A DNA stretch of 5,573 nucleotides from an uncultured Bacillota bacterium (GCA_948466105.1 CAOJZR010000052.1:1-5573); one strand, 5' to 3'. Positions 1 through 5,323 are shown, numbered from the stretch's first letter. Notes: generated by a model not told the origin, from the sequence alone. Translations and numbers: made by a program.

Positions 1-164
1 CTATAAAAGAATTGGCTAAATTAGGTATTATTGTTGATGATGAACGAAATAGTTGCCAAGAAATGCTTAGAAGTGCCGCTATGACATATGTTGCTAGTTT
101 TATATCAACGATTATAAATTTATTACGAATGTTAATTATTTTAAACGATAGAGATGATCATTAA
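1..164 (+). CDS. Zinc metallopeptidase, YugP-like (C-terminal part, 5' end outside the window)
   Basis: The third reading frame is open from the left edge to a TAA at 162-164 and gives about 53 residues. The visible part has a charged stretch (IKELAKLGIIVDDE), then a helix starting RSAAMTYVASF and a hydrophobic segment (STIINLLRMLIIL), ending in a short polar tail NDRDDH. A late alanine-rich AAxTYVA motif followed by a C-terminal membrane helix is typical of the neutral zinc metallopeptidase family of B. subtilis YugP (Zn_peptidase_2), membrane proteases with an HExxH site nearer the N-terminus. That catalytic part is outside the window, so activity cannot be judged. The gene converges on the minus-strand gene ending at 266, and a hairpin terminator follows its stop by 7 bases. 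The family call rests on this short C-terminus only. Confidence 0.65.
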   Translation, partial: IKELAKLGIIVDDERNSCQEMLRSAAMTYVASFISTIINLLRMLIILNDRDDH

Positions 165-171
165 TATAATT

Positions 172-212
172 AAAAACCTCGTTACTTAGAAATGATAAAA
201 CGTGGTTTTTTT
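172..212 (+). terminator. Intrinsic terminator of the metallopeptidase gene
   Basis: The arms 172-183 (AAAAACCTCGTT) and 199-210 (AACGTGGTTTTT) pair over 12 positions with one T-T mismatch around a 15-nt loop. The right arm runs into T7 (206-212). The left arm starts with A5, so the hairpin could act weakly on the minus strand too. It lies just after the stop at 164. Confidence 0.75.
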
Positions 213-252
213 GTATTTAAAAAAATAGATAATAAAAATTGACTTTGTTAAT

Positions 253-277
253 AAAAAAAGCTGAATTAGTATTCAGC
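253..277 (-). terminator. Intrinsic terminator of the minus-strand Asn-rich protein gene, overlapping its stop codon
   Basis: On the minus strand a perfect 7-bp stem, GCTGAAT (277-271) with ATTCAGC (266-260), closes a 4-nt loop and is followed by T7 (259-253). The stop codon TAA (268-266) falls across the loop and the descending arm, and the ascending arm encodes the last residues Ala-Glu, so the gene ends inside its own terminator. Confidence 0.85.
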
Positions 278-952
278 ATTACAAGTCATATTTTTGTTTT
301 TTAAGTATTCTGGTAATTCATTATAATTTTCAGGTAAACCATAATTAGTTGTACGTTCTGTAGCTAAGTCATTAGTTGTTTCAGTTGTAATAGATAAATC
401 ATTATCATTATATGTTCCTTGAGTAACACCTTTTTCTGCATTATATACATCGGCTACTTTATATTTCTTAACTGTTGTTGTTTTAATTTCTTTAACAAGG
501 CCATTTTCAATTATGTAAGTTTTTGTTGTATCATCATCATAAATACCATTTTCTTGTTTATATGTACAGATGTATTTTTTAGGAAAGTTAGTATTGTTTG
601 TTTGGTTATCATTAGGATTATTATTGTCTTGATTATCATTATTTTGATTATTGTTATTGTTTTGGTTACCATTATTGTTATCGTTATTTTGATTATTATT
701 GCTATTATTGTTGTTTTGATTGTTATTGTTGTCATTATTGTTATTATTACTGTTATTAGAGTTGTTATTGTTAGAATTACCACCAACACTTGTTCCATAC
801 TCAATATCTGTTCGATGGGTTAACTTATAAATATTAGGCATCAAGAAGACAAATAATAAAATACCAAGTCCAAGTAATATTAACCATAAAACATCTTTTT
901 GTTCTTTAGTTAAATTTTTTAAGTCAATATTTAATTTTTTTCTATTTTTCAT
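266..952 (-). CDS. Single-pass membrane protein with Asn-rich linker and small extracytoplasmic domain, unknown function
   Basis: The 228-residue product has three parts. Residues 1-20 are basic and polar. Residues 21-39 are one uncleaved-looking hydrophobic helix (VLWLILLGLGILLFVF), with positive charges before it that predict a cytoplasmic N-terminus. Residues 59-122 are a low-complexity linker with 45 Asn among 64 residues, the rest mostly Gln, Asp and Ser. Residues 123-228 form a small Thr/Lys/Asn-rich domain with only two cysteines, Cys129 and Cys224, near its two ends, which could form a disulfide outside the cell. No lipobox or catalytic motif is visible. The ICTYKQENG start with a beta-rich TKTYIIENGLVKEIKTTT stretch loosely resembles small Firmicutes lipoprotein domains such as YehR/DUF1307, but I cannot confirm that. 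The ATG at 952 has AAGGTGAT (963-956 read on the minus strand) just upstream and a strong promoter. It is likely a surface-anchored protein on a flexible spacer. Confidence 0.8.
   Translation of the reverse strand: MKNRKKLNIDLKNLTKEQKDVLWLILLGLGILLFVFLMPNIYKLTHRTDIEYGTSVGGNSNNNNSNNSNNNNNDNNNNQNNNNSNNNQNNDNNNGNQNNNNNQNNDNQDNNNPNDNQTNNTNFPKKYICTYKQENGIYDDDTTKTYIIENGLVKEIKTTTVKKYKVADVYNAEKGVTQGTYNDNDLSITTETTNDLATERTTNYGLPENYNELPEYLKNKNMTCNAEY
587..778 (-). repeat. Low-complexity Asn-rich coding tract (residues 59-122)
   Basis: This AT-rich tract of AAT, AAC, CAA and GAT-type codons encodes 45 Asn in 64 residues with scattered Ser, Asp, Gln and Gly. AAT and AAC are mixed irregularly, so the DNA is not a pure trinucleotide repeat. 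The tract lies between the membrane helix and the C-terminal domain, as expected for an extended hydrophilic spacer. Long open frames in the other registers here are by-products of this composition. Confidence 0.85.
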
Positions 953-968
953 ATTATCACCTTAATAA

Positions 969-997
969 ATAATAACATATTTAAAATATTTTTTCAA
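969..997 (-). promoter_or_regulatory. Sigma-A-type promoter for the minus-strand Asn-rich protein gene
   Basis: Read on the minus strand: -35 TTGAAA (997-992), a 17-bp spacer, then -10 TATTAT (974-969), with an extended TGt just before the -10. Transcription would start near 962-960, at or inside the SD-like AAGGTGAT (963-956), giving an almost leaderless or very short 5' end; the real start could lie a few bases either way. Confidence 0.65.
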
Positions 998-1021
998 TAC
1001 ATTAAAATTATGTGATATACT
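991..1021 (+). promoter_or_regulatory. Extended -10 promoter for truB, overlapping the divergent promoter
   Basis: The -10 TATACT (1016-1021) is preceded by TGA, a TGn extension. The best -35 is TTTTCA (991-996), with a long 19-bp spacer, so the extended -10 is probably the main determinant. Its -35 shares five bases with the minus-strand -35 (992-997). The truB ribosome binding site AAGGTGAT follows at 1031-1038. Confidence 0.55.
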
Positions 1022-1043
1022 AAAAAGCAGAAGGTGATATAAG

Positions 1044-1895
1044 ATGCAAGGAATATTATTAGTTGATAAACCAATAAATTTAACAAGTAGAGATGTTGTA
1101 AATGAGGTATCAAAAATTTTAAATATCAAGAAAATAGGGCACACAGGAACTTTGGATCCCATGGCTACAGGGGTTTTAGTATTATGTGTTGGAAATTACA
1201 CAAAATTAGCTTCTCTTTTAACTAGTTTAGATAAAGAATATGTGGCAACTGTTCAATTAGGTATTCAAACAGATACCTTAGATATAACAGGTCAAATTTT
1301 AAAAGAAGAAGCACCTAAACTACCAGAAGAAAAACTGCGTCAAACATTAACAAAACAAATAGGTGAATATCTTCAAGAAGTACCTATTTATTCAGCAGTT
1401 AAAGTAAAAGGTAAAAAATTGTATGAATATGCCCGAAATAACGAAGCAGTAGAGTTACCTCAAAGAAAAGTATGTATAAAAGAAATCGAACTACTTGCTT
1501 ATGTTCCTAATAAGAGTTTTACTTTTAGATGTTTAGTAAGCAAAGGTACTTATATTAGAAGTCTTATTAGAGATTTAACCAAGGCTATGGGTGTTTTAGG
1601 AGTTATGTCAGCTTTAAGACGGACAAAACAAGGTGAATTTAGTATAGAAGACACATATACACTAGAGCAAATAAAAAAGCAAAATTTTACTTATATGAAA
1701 GACAGATTGCTATTTAAAGATTATTTTAAAGTTGAAGTCTCAAATGAACTTAAACAAAAAATTGAAAATGGTCAAATTCTAGATAATATTTATAACCAAG
1801 ATAATATTGTTTTTATGTATAATAACCATATCATAGCGTTATATCAACGCTATGATAAAGACAAGACTAAAATAAAACCATATAAAATGTTATAA
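1044..1895 (+). CDS. truB: tRNA pseudouridine(55) synthase TruB
   Basis: The 283-residue product isomerises U55 to pseudouridine in the T-arm of tRNAs. It opens with GILLVDKP (3-10), followed by the substrate-binding TSRDVV region (14-19). The catalytic motif GHTGTLDPMATGVL (32-45) has the nucleophile Asp38. The conserved Tyr of KEYVATVQLG is Tyr65, PIYSAVKVKGKKLYEYAR is at 114-131, and KGTYIRSL (167-174) and LRRTKQGEF (191-199) are the later family motifs. The C-terminal region (from about 220) is poorly conserved, and the protein is somewhat shorter than E. coli or B. subtilis TruB (about 310), so its PUA-like tail is reduced. The ATG has AAGGTGAT at 1031-1038, 5 bases upstream. uvsE follows 40 bp downstream with no terminator, so the two are probably cotranscribed. 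The usual Firmicutes partner ribF is not next to it. The last 70 bases contain a perfect hairpin, listed separately. Confidence 0.97.
   Translation: MQGILLVDKPINLTSRDVVNEVSKILNIKKIGHTGTLDPMATGVLVLCVGNYTKLASLLTSLDKEYVATVQLGIQTDTLDITGQILKEEAPKLPEEKLRQTLTKQIGEYLQEVPIYSAVKVKGKKLYEYARNNEAVELPQRKVCIKEIELLAYVPNKSFTFRCLVSKGTYIRSLIRDLTKAMGVLGVMSALRRTKQGEFSIEDTYTLEQIKKQNFTYMKDRLLFKDYFKVEVSNELKQKIENGQILDNIYNQDNIVFMYNNHIIALYQRYDKDKTKIKPYKML
1829..1857 (+). repeat. Perfect 12-bp inverted repeat inside the 3' end of truB
   Basis: TATCATAGCGTT (1829-1840) is followed by the 5-nt loop ATATC and its exact reverse complement AACGCTATGATA (1846-1857). No T-run follows (next bases AAGACAAGAC), so it is not a normal terminator. 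It sits 36 bases before the truB stop triplet and about 80 bases before the uvsE start. As RNA it would be a stable stem-loop in the truB-uvsE message; as DNA it is a dyad that a regulator could bind. Confidence 0.8.
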
Positions 1896-1924
1896 ACTTA
1901 TAGAAAATATCCATAATATAAAAT

Positions 1925-1938
1925 GGTGATGGACATTG
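1925..1938 (+). promoter_or_regulatory. Ribosome binding site deciding the TTG start of uvsE
   Basis: GGTGAT (1925-1930) matches the anti-SD-complementary GGTGAT core used by truB and is 5 bases before the TTG at 1936. An in-frame TGA at 1927-1929 blocks any earlier start in this frame, and the conserved LGYxxxC motif starts at residue 5, so TTG is the only start that keeps the whole domain. Confidence 0.75.
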
Positions 1939-2877
1939 CAAATAAGACTTGGTTATGCTTCTATCTGCTATAGTATCAGTGATACTGTTGGCTTTAAAAC
2001 TATTAATTATACTAATTATTTACAAGCAGCTGATGGTAATAGTAAATTAGACTTAATCATACGACATAATTTAGAAACCTTATCTAAGATAATTGATTAT
2101 AATATAAAAAATAACATTCATTTCTTTAGAATAAGCTCTAATATTATTCCTCTTGCGACTATGGCAAGTGTTGTTTATGATTATATCACACCTTATCAAC
2201 ACTTATATGAAGCGTTAGGGAAAAAAATAAATCAGCATAATATGCGAGTTGATTTTCATCCTAATGAGTATTGTATTTTGAACAGTACTAAAAAAGAAGT
2301 TGTTTCAAATGCAGTTGCTATTTTAGAGTATCATTATAAGCTAATAACTGCGATGAATTTGGATAAAGCCATTATTTTACTTCATATAGGTAGTAGTGTC
2401 TTTGGGAAAGAAAATGCAAGTAAAAGATTTGCCAATAATTTTTATAAGCTTCCTAAAGAAATTCAGCAATTGATTGCTATTGAAAATGACGATAAAATAT
2501 ATAATGTTGAAGATACACTTAAGCTTGCTAAAGAATTACAAATTCCTTTTGTTTTGGATTATCATCACTATCGATGTAATAAAGGAGTAGATTTAGATTT
2601 AGCAATTTTAAAAGATATTTTATCAACATTTAATAAAAGACCTAAAGTTCATTATTCATCACCTAAAAATAAAACTAAAAAAGACTTTAGAAGTCATCAC
2701 GATTATATAAATCCTTTTGAATTTATTACTTTTATAGAAAATGTTAAAGAAAGCAACCAAGATATAGATATTATGTTAGAAGCTAAATGTAAAGATGAAG
2801 CTTTGTTTAGATTAGTGCGAAATTTAAAACTGTATACCGATTATAAATTTATTGATGATACAACTTTTGAAGTTTAA
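1936..2877 (+). CDS. uvsE: UV damage endonuclease UvsE (UVDE family)
   Basis: The 313-residue product is a TIM-barrel, metal-dependent endonuclease that nicks DNA 5' to UV photoproducts and starts an alternative, UvrABC-independent excision repair. Motifs in order: LGYASIC (5-11), FRISSNIIPLA (64-74), FHP (107-109), LLHIGSS (148-154), the metal-site AIENDD (181-186), LDYHHYRC (207-214), PKVHYSSP (236-243), SHHDYI (253-258) and MLEAKCKD (280-287). By family knowledge the probable metal ligands are His108, His150, Glu183, Asp208, His211, His239, His254 and Glu282, with Lys237 as the lysine that is modified in the Thermus enzyme. All are present, so the enzyme looks intact. Length is close to other bacterial UvsE proteins (about 280-320). 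Residues 109-112 are PNEY, where the Thermus protein has a damage-probing Gln-Tyr pair, so Gln is replaced by Glu. It starts at TTG and probably shares the truB transcript. Confidence 0.95.
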   Translation: MQIRLGYASICYSISDTVGFKTINYTNYLQAADGNSKLDLIIRHNLETLSKIIDYNIKNNIHFFRISSNIIPLATMASVVYDYITPYQHLYEALGKKINQHNMRVDFHPNEYCILNSTKKEVVSNAVAILEYHYKLITAMNLDKAIILLHIGSSVFGKENASKRFANNFYKLPKEIQQLIAIENDDKIYNVEDTLKLAKELQIPFVLDYHHYRCNKGVDLDLAILKDILSTFNKRPKVHYSSPKNKTKKDFRSHHDYINPFEFITFIENVKESNQDIDIMLEAKCKDEALFRLVRNLKLYTDYKFIDDTTFEV

Positions 2878-2898
2878 TGTCAATATATGTCTAATTCC

Positions 2899-2925
2899 TT
2901 GTTTTTGAAAAAAATCTGTTATAAA
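2899..2925 (+). promoter_or_regulatory. Probable promoter for rpoZ
   Basis: TATAAA (2920-2925) is preceded by TGT, an extended -10. The only -35-like sequence is TTGTTT (2899-2904) with a short 15-bp spacer, so the extended -10 would do most of the work. It lies between the uvsE stop and the rpoZ ribosome binding site AAGGAG (2934-2939). No terminator separates uvsE from rpoZ, so read-through is also possible. Confidence 0.45.
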
Positions 2926-2948
2926 ATCAAAATAAGGAGCGTGATTTT

Positions 2949-3152
2949 ATGATTTATCCATCAATTGATAAATTATTAGATAAGGTGGGAAGTAAATATT
3001 TACTAGTTAATGTTGTTTCAAACAGATGTAAAGAAATTCAAGAAACTAAACATTATCAAATGCCTGAGAAAAGTTATCAATCAAAAAAGAATATAGGTAG
3101 AGCTTTAGAAGAAGTGTCTAATGATTTAATTCATCTACATGTTGAAAAATAA
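2949..3152 (+). CDS. rpoZ: DNA-directed RNA polymerase subunit omega
   Basis: The 67-residue product is the small omega subunit, which folds around the C-terminal part of beta-prime and helps assemble RNA polymerase. The N-terminus IYPSIDKLLDKVGSKYLLV closely matches the Firmicutes omega signature (YPSIDxLLxKVxSKYxLV), followed by an SNRCKEIQE helix where most omegas have AKRAR-like residues. The later SKKNIGRALEEV (45-56) corresponds to the conserved KPVxxALEEI motif. Length is typical of Firmicutes omega. The ATG has AAGGAG 9 bases upstream. In many Firmicutes rpoZ follows gmk, but here it follows uvsE and is closed by a terminator, so it looks monocistronic or the end of the truB-uvsE unit. 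Confidence 0.93.
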   Translation: MIYPSIDKLLDKVGSKYLLVNVVSNRCKEIQETKHYQMPEKSYQSKKNIGRALEEVSNDLIHLHVEK

Positions 3153-3156
3153 ATTT

Positions 3157-3177
3157 ACTGTCAGTTGACAGTTTTTT
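3157..3177 (+). terminator. Intrinsic terminator after rpoZ
   Basis: ACTGTC (3157-3162) pairs exactly with GACAGT (3167-3172) around the 4-nt loop AGTT, and the stem runs into T6 (3172-3177). It starts 4 bases after the rpoZ stop and separates the truB-uvsE-rpoZ block from the next promoter. Confidence 0.88.
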
Positions 3178-3198
3178 AATGTATAGAAATACAAAATG

Positions 3199-3217
3199 TT
3201 ATTATTATAAATAATAA
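3199..3217 (+). repeat. AT-only dyad upstream of the glycosyltransferase operon promoter
   Basis: TTATTATT (3199-3206) and AATAATAA (3210-3217) are exact reverse complements with a 3-nt spacer. The dyad ends 13 bases before the -35 box at 3231. It could be an operator or UP-like element, but such repeats arise easily by chance in sequence this AT-rich. Confidence 0.35.
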
Positions 3218-3230
3218 GATAAATTAATAT

Positions 3231-3258
3231 TTAACAATTAAATAACTTATGTTATAAT
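3231..3258 (+). promoter_or_regulatory. Near-consensus sigma-A promoter for the 3281-5573 transcription unit
   Basis: The -35 TTAACA (3231-3236, five of six consensus bases), a 16-bp spacer and a perfect -10 TATAAT (3253-3258), with an extended TGT at 3250-3252. Transcription should start near 3265, leaving a 5' leader of about 15 bases before the small ORF at 3281 and nothing long enough for a riboswitch. It is the best promoter in the window. Confidence 0.82.
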
Positions 3259-3280
3259 ATGAATAGAAAAGGTGAGGCAT

Positions 3281-3343
3281 ATGAAACAATATATTTTAAT
3301 TGATAATCTTAAAAAACATTTAAATAACTGTTATGAAAAATAA
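3281..3343 (+). CDS. 20-codon upstream ORF overlapping the glycosyltransferase start
   Basis: The ORF starts at ATG 3281 with AAGGTGAG (3269-3276) 4 bases upstream and ends at TAA 3341-3343. The peptide begins MKQYILIDNLKKHL and ends NNCYEK: basic, Lys/Asn/Leu-rich, with no signal peptide and no run of one regulatory amino acid. It is the first ORF after the strong promoter and has the only good ribosome binding site near the start of the next gene. Its last 11 bases overlap that gene in another frame: the ATG at 3333 lies 8 bases before this ORF's stop triplet. Ribosomes finishing the small ORF could therefore re-initiate on the membrane protein. It is probably a leader for translational coupling, less likely a functional small protein. 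I do not recognise the peptide. Confidence 0.6.
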   Translation: MKQYILIDNLKKHLNNCYEK

Positions 3344-4841
3344 AAAAAATATTCTGTTTTTTTGTTTTATTGTTTCATTTTTAGGATTATTAATTTGTAC
3401 TAAAAGTTCACCGTTATATCCATTTAATGATTGGGTTGACGCAAATGCTTTTTTTACAGTTGGCAAAGGAATGTTTAATCATTTAATTCCTTATAAAGAT
3501 TTATTTGAACAAAAGGGTCCACTTTTATATTTGCTATATGGTTTTGGCTATTTAATTTCGCATAAAGATTTTTTTGGTGTTTTTGTTTTAGAAGTCATAT
3601 CATTTACATTGGTTTTATATTTTAATAGTAAAACGATTAAATTATTTTTAAAAGAAAAATATATTTATATTATTATTCCGATTTTTACTAGTATTATCTT
3701 AACAACACGTTTTTTTACACATGGCGGTAGTGCAGAGGAGTTTGCCTTTTTGCCACTTAGTATAAGCTTATATTACATTCTTAGATATTTTAAAAATAAT
3801 GAAAATATAAAATTTATGAATTATACAAATATTTTTTTAAATGGTCTTATGGCTGGCTGCATTGCGATGATTAAATATACCATGCTTGGCTTTTGGTTTG
3901 CTTTTATGATGTGTGTCTTTTTTTCTTTTATACTTAAAAAAGAATATAGACGAGCTTTTATTAGCTGTTTTGTCTTTCTTTTAGGCATGTTTTTACCTAT
4001 AGTGCTTTTTGCTTTATATTTTATTTTAAATAATGGCTTTAAAGAGTTTATTGAAACGTATTTTTTAATCAATATAACATCTTATTCACATACTGCTACA
4101 TTACTTGATAGATTTATTAAAGTATTATTAATTTTGCTTAAAAGAATGTTTACAGATTTTTATATTTTGATTTTTATCGTTTTAGGGATGTTTTACTTTT
4201 TGTTTGATAGTACTGTTTTAAAAAATAGAATGGGGCGTTTTACTGTTTTTTGCTTACTTTTTTTCCTATGTCTTGGTACTTATATTGGTGGAGTTGACTA
4301 CAAGTATTATTTTCTTATTATAACTTTCTTTATTCTAATCGGGATAATTGCGTTATTTATTGTTTTAGATAATTTAAAAAAATGTGATAGACATTATAGT
4401 AAAATTGTAATTATTATTTTAGTTTTGTGTTTTTTAAACCTATTTAGAAGTCCAAATATTTATTTTATGCAATATAGTAGGGAAGATTTAGTTCAATATA
4501 AATTTGCTGATATTATAAATAAAAAAGAAAATCCGACACTTTTAAATTATGCCTTTTTAGATGGAGGTTTTTATACAGCAAGTGATGTTTTACCTAATAC
4601 TCGTTATTTTATGCGCCAAAATATTGGCTATGATCGTTTGCCAGAATTATATGTTGAACAGGATAATGCAATTAGAAGTGCTAAAGTTGATTTTGTTATT
4701 TTAAGAGAGGGTCCAACGGTTGAGAATGAATATTTAACTACAGGCTATTTGCGTAAAAATTATGTTTTGGTATCTGAAATGGCTCAAAAGTTTGAGGGCA
4801 AAATATATATTTATTATTTATACCAATTAAAGGAGAGCTAA
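3333..4841 (+). CDS. Polytopic membrane glycosyltransferase, GT-C / family-39-like
   Basis: The 502-residue product has an N-terminal membrane helix (about 7-22), then an extracytoplasmic loop carrying NDWVDANAFFTVGKGM (32-47; Asp33 and Asp36 are candidate acidic active-site residues) and PYKDLFEQKGPLLYLL (53-68). Roughly ten more hydrophobic segments follow to about residue 371, with HGGSAEE at 130-136, and then a soluble tail (about 375-502). The acidic first loop and the PYxDLFxxKGPLLY motif are characteristic of the GT-C-fold family-39-like proteins common in Firmicutes, which usually transfer sugars from lipid-phosphate donors to cell-wall or surface glycans. The substrate cannot be read from sequence. 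No ribosome binding site precedes the ATG at 3333 and a TAA at 3321 blocks upstream extension in frame, so translation probably depends on the overlapping 20-codon ORF. The next gene starts 2 bases after its stop. Confidence 0.82.
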   Translation: MKNKKNILFFCFIVSFLGLLICTKSSPLYPFNDWVDANAFFTVGKGMFNHLIPYKDLFEQKGPLLYLLYGFGYLISHKDFFGVFVLEVISFTLVLYFNSKTIKLFLKEKYIYIIIPIFTSIILTTRFFTHGGSAEEFAFLPLSISLYYILRYFKNNENIKFMNYTNIFLNGLMAGCIAMIKYTMLGFWFAFMMCVFFSFILKKEYRRAFISCFVFLLGMFLPIVLFALYFILNNGFKEFIETYFLINITSYSHTATLLDRFIKVLLILLKRMFTDFYILIFIVLGMFYFLFDSTVLKNRMGRFTVFCLLFFLCLGTYIGGVDYKYYFLIITFFILIGIIALFIVLDNLKKCDRHYSKIVIIILVLCFLNLFRSPNIYFMQYSREDLVQYKFADIINKKENPTLLNYAFLDGGFYTASDVLPNTRYFMRQNIGYDRLPELYVEQDNAIRSAKVDFVILREGPTVENEYLTTGYLRKNYVLVSEMAQKFEGKIYIYYLYQLKES

Positions 4842-4843
4842 AA

Positions 4844-5305
4844 ATGAATGATATTTTATATGTATTTCAAAAATGCTTGAATCAAATTAGTACACCATAT
4901 AATTTCAAGGATATTTGTAGCTATTCTTTTTTACAAGGATTTATGCTTATTTTTAGTGTTAATGCTAGAAAAGGTGAATATTGTGGCTTTTTTGCAAAAG
5001 ATGAAAATGCTTTTAGCTCAGTTAACGCTTTTGCTTTTAATGATTTAAATAAAATTTTATTTTCAGAATGTTATTACTTTAATAACTATATAACTTATCA
5101 TAAAGTTATTGTAAAAGTTTATTTTGAGAATGGATATTATTATTTAGAAATGTTAGAAGTTGATGAACATGAGGAAGAAAAATTTAATATAACTATTACT
5201 AAAAAAGCTAAAAAATTAGCTAATTTATTTAGATTAATGGAGAAAGTATATACTCCTATTGAAAATGTAAAAGTTAAGAAAAAAATATATTTACAAACTG
5301 TTTAG
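4844..5305 (+). CDS. Conserved-looking protein of unknown function
   Basis: The 153-residue product is not one I recognise. It has no signal peptide, lipobox or convincing membrane helix, and is probably cytoplasmic. Residues 1-70 are rich in aromatic residues (KDICSYSFLQGFMLIFSV, GEYCGFFAKDENAF); the middle has beta-like segments (ITYHKVIVKVYFENGYYYLEMLEV, 83-106), an acidic turn DEHEEE (107-112), then a basic helix KKAKKLANLFRLMEKVY (120-136) and a Lys-rich end. Cysteines 11, 25, 47 and 76 are scattered without a CxxC metal motif. The ATG follows the glycosyltransferase stop by 2 bases, and its ribosome binding site AAAGGAGAG (4830-4838) lies inside that gene's last codons, so the two are tightly coupled. 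It ends 18 bases before the recombinase. Its place suggests a role linked to one of these neighbours, but nothing in the sequence says which. Confidence 0.75.
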   Translation: MNDILYVFQKCLNQISTPYNFKDICSYSFLQGFMLIFSVNARKGEYCGFFAKDENAFSSVNAFAFNDLNKILFSECYYFNNYITYHKVIVKVYFENGYYYLEMLEVDEHEEEKFNITITKKAKKLANLFRLMEKVYTPIENVKVKKKIYLQTV

Positions 5306-5323
5306 TTGATTTGGGTGACGAAA

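Noticed and set aside
239..244. TTGACT resembling a -35 box in the convergent gap
   Set aside because: No -10-like hexamer follows at 15-19 bp, and the next element downstream is a terminator with a gene on the opposite strand.
587..778. Possible CRISPR-like or tandem DNA repeat
   Set aside because: The ATT/GTT pattern is irregular with no constant repeat and spacer lengths; it is fully explained as Asn codons on the minus strand.
511..804. Second minus-strand open frame (97 codons) in another register
   Set aside because: It reads the same low-complexity tract as Ile/Thr repeats, with no ribosome binding site or domain; a by-product of the repeat.
419..823. Open frame on the plus strand (134 codons) across the Asn-rich gene
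   Set aside because: It is the antisense of the AAT/AAC tract and gives a run of Ile/Val-rich residues. The minus-strand gene has the promoter, ribosome binding site, terminator and sensible domain layout.
962..1162. Minus-strand open frame running from inside truB through the divergent promoters
   Set aside because: It is antisense to the conserved catalytic part of truB and covers both promoters, with no supporting start signal.
1888..1896. TGTTATAAA extended -10-like sequence at the truB stop, a possible uvsE promoter
   Set aside because: No -35-like hexamer lies at a workable distance (only A-rich sequence), and such matches are frequent in this base composition. Cotranscription with truB is simpler.
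1923..1973. ATG 1923 opening a 16-codon ORF over the uvsE start
   Set aside because: It is out of frame with uvsE, has no ribosome binding site of its own and would itself contain the GGTGAT used by the TTG start.
3821..4072. Minus-strand open frame inside the glycosyltransferase gene
   Set aside because: It is antisense to an intact, motif-bearing gene; stop-free antisense frames are common opposite AT-rich membrane-protein genes.
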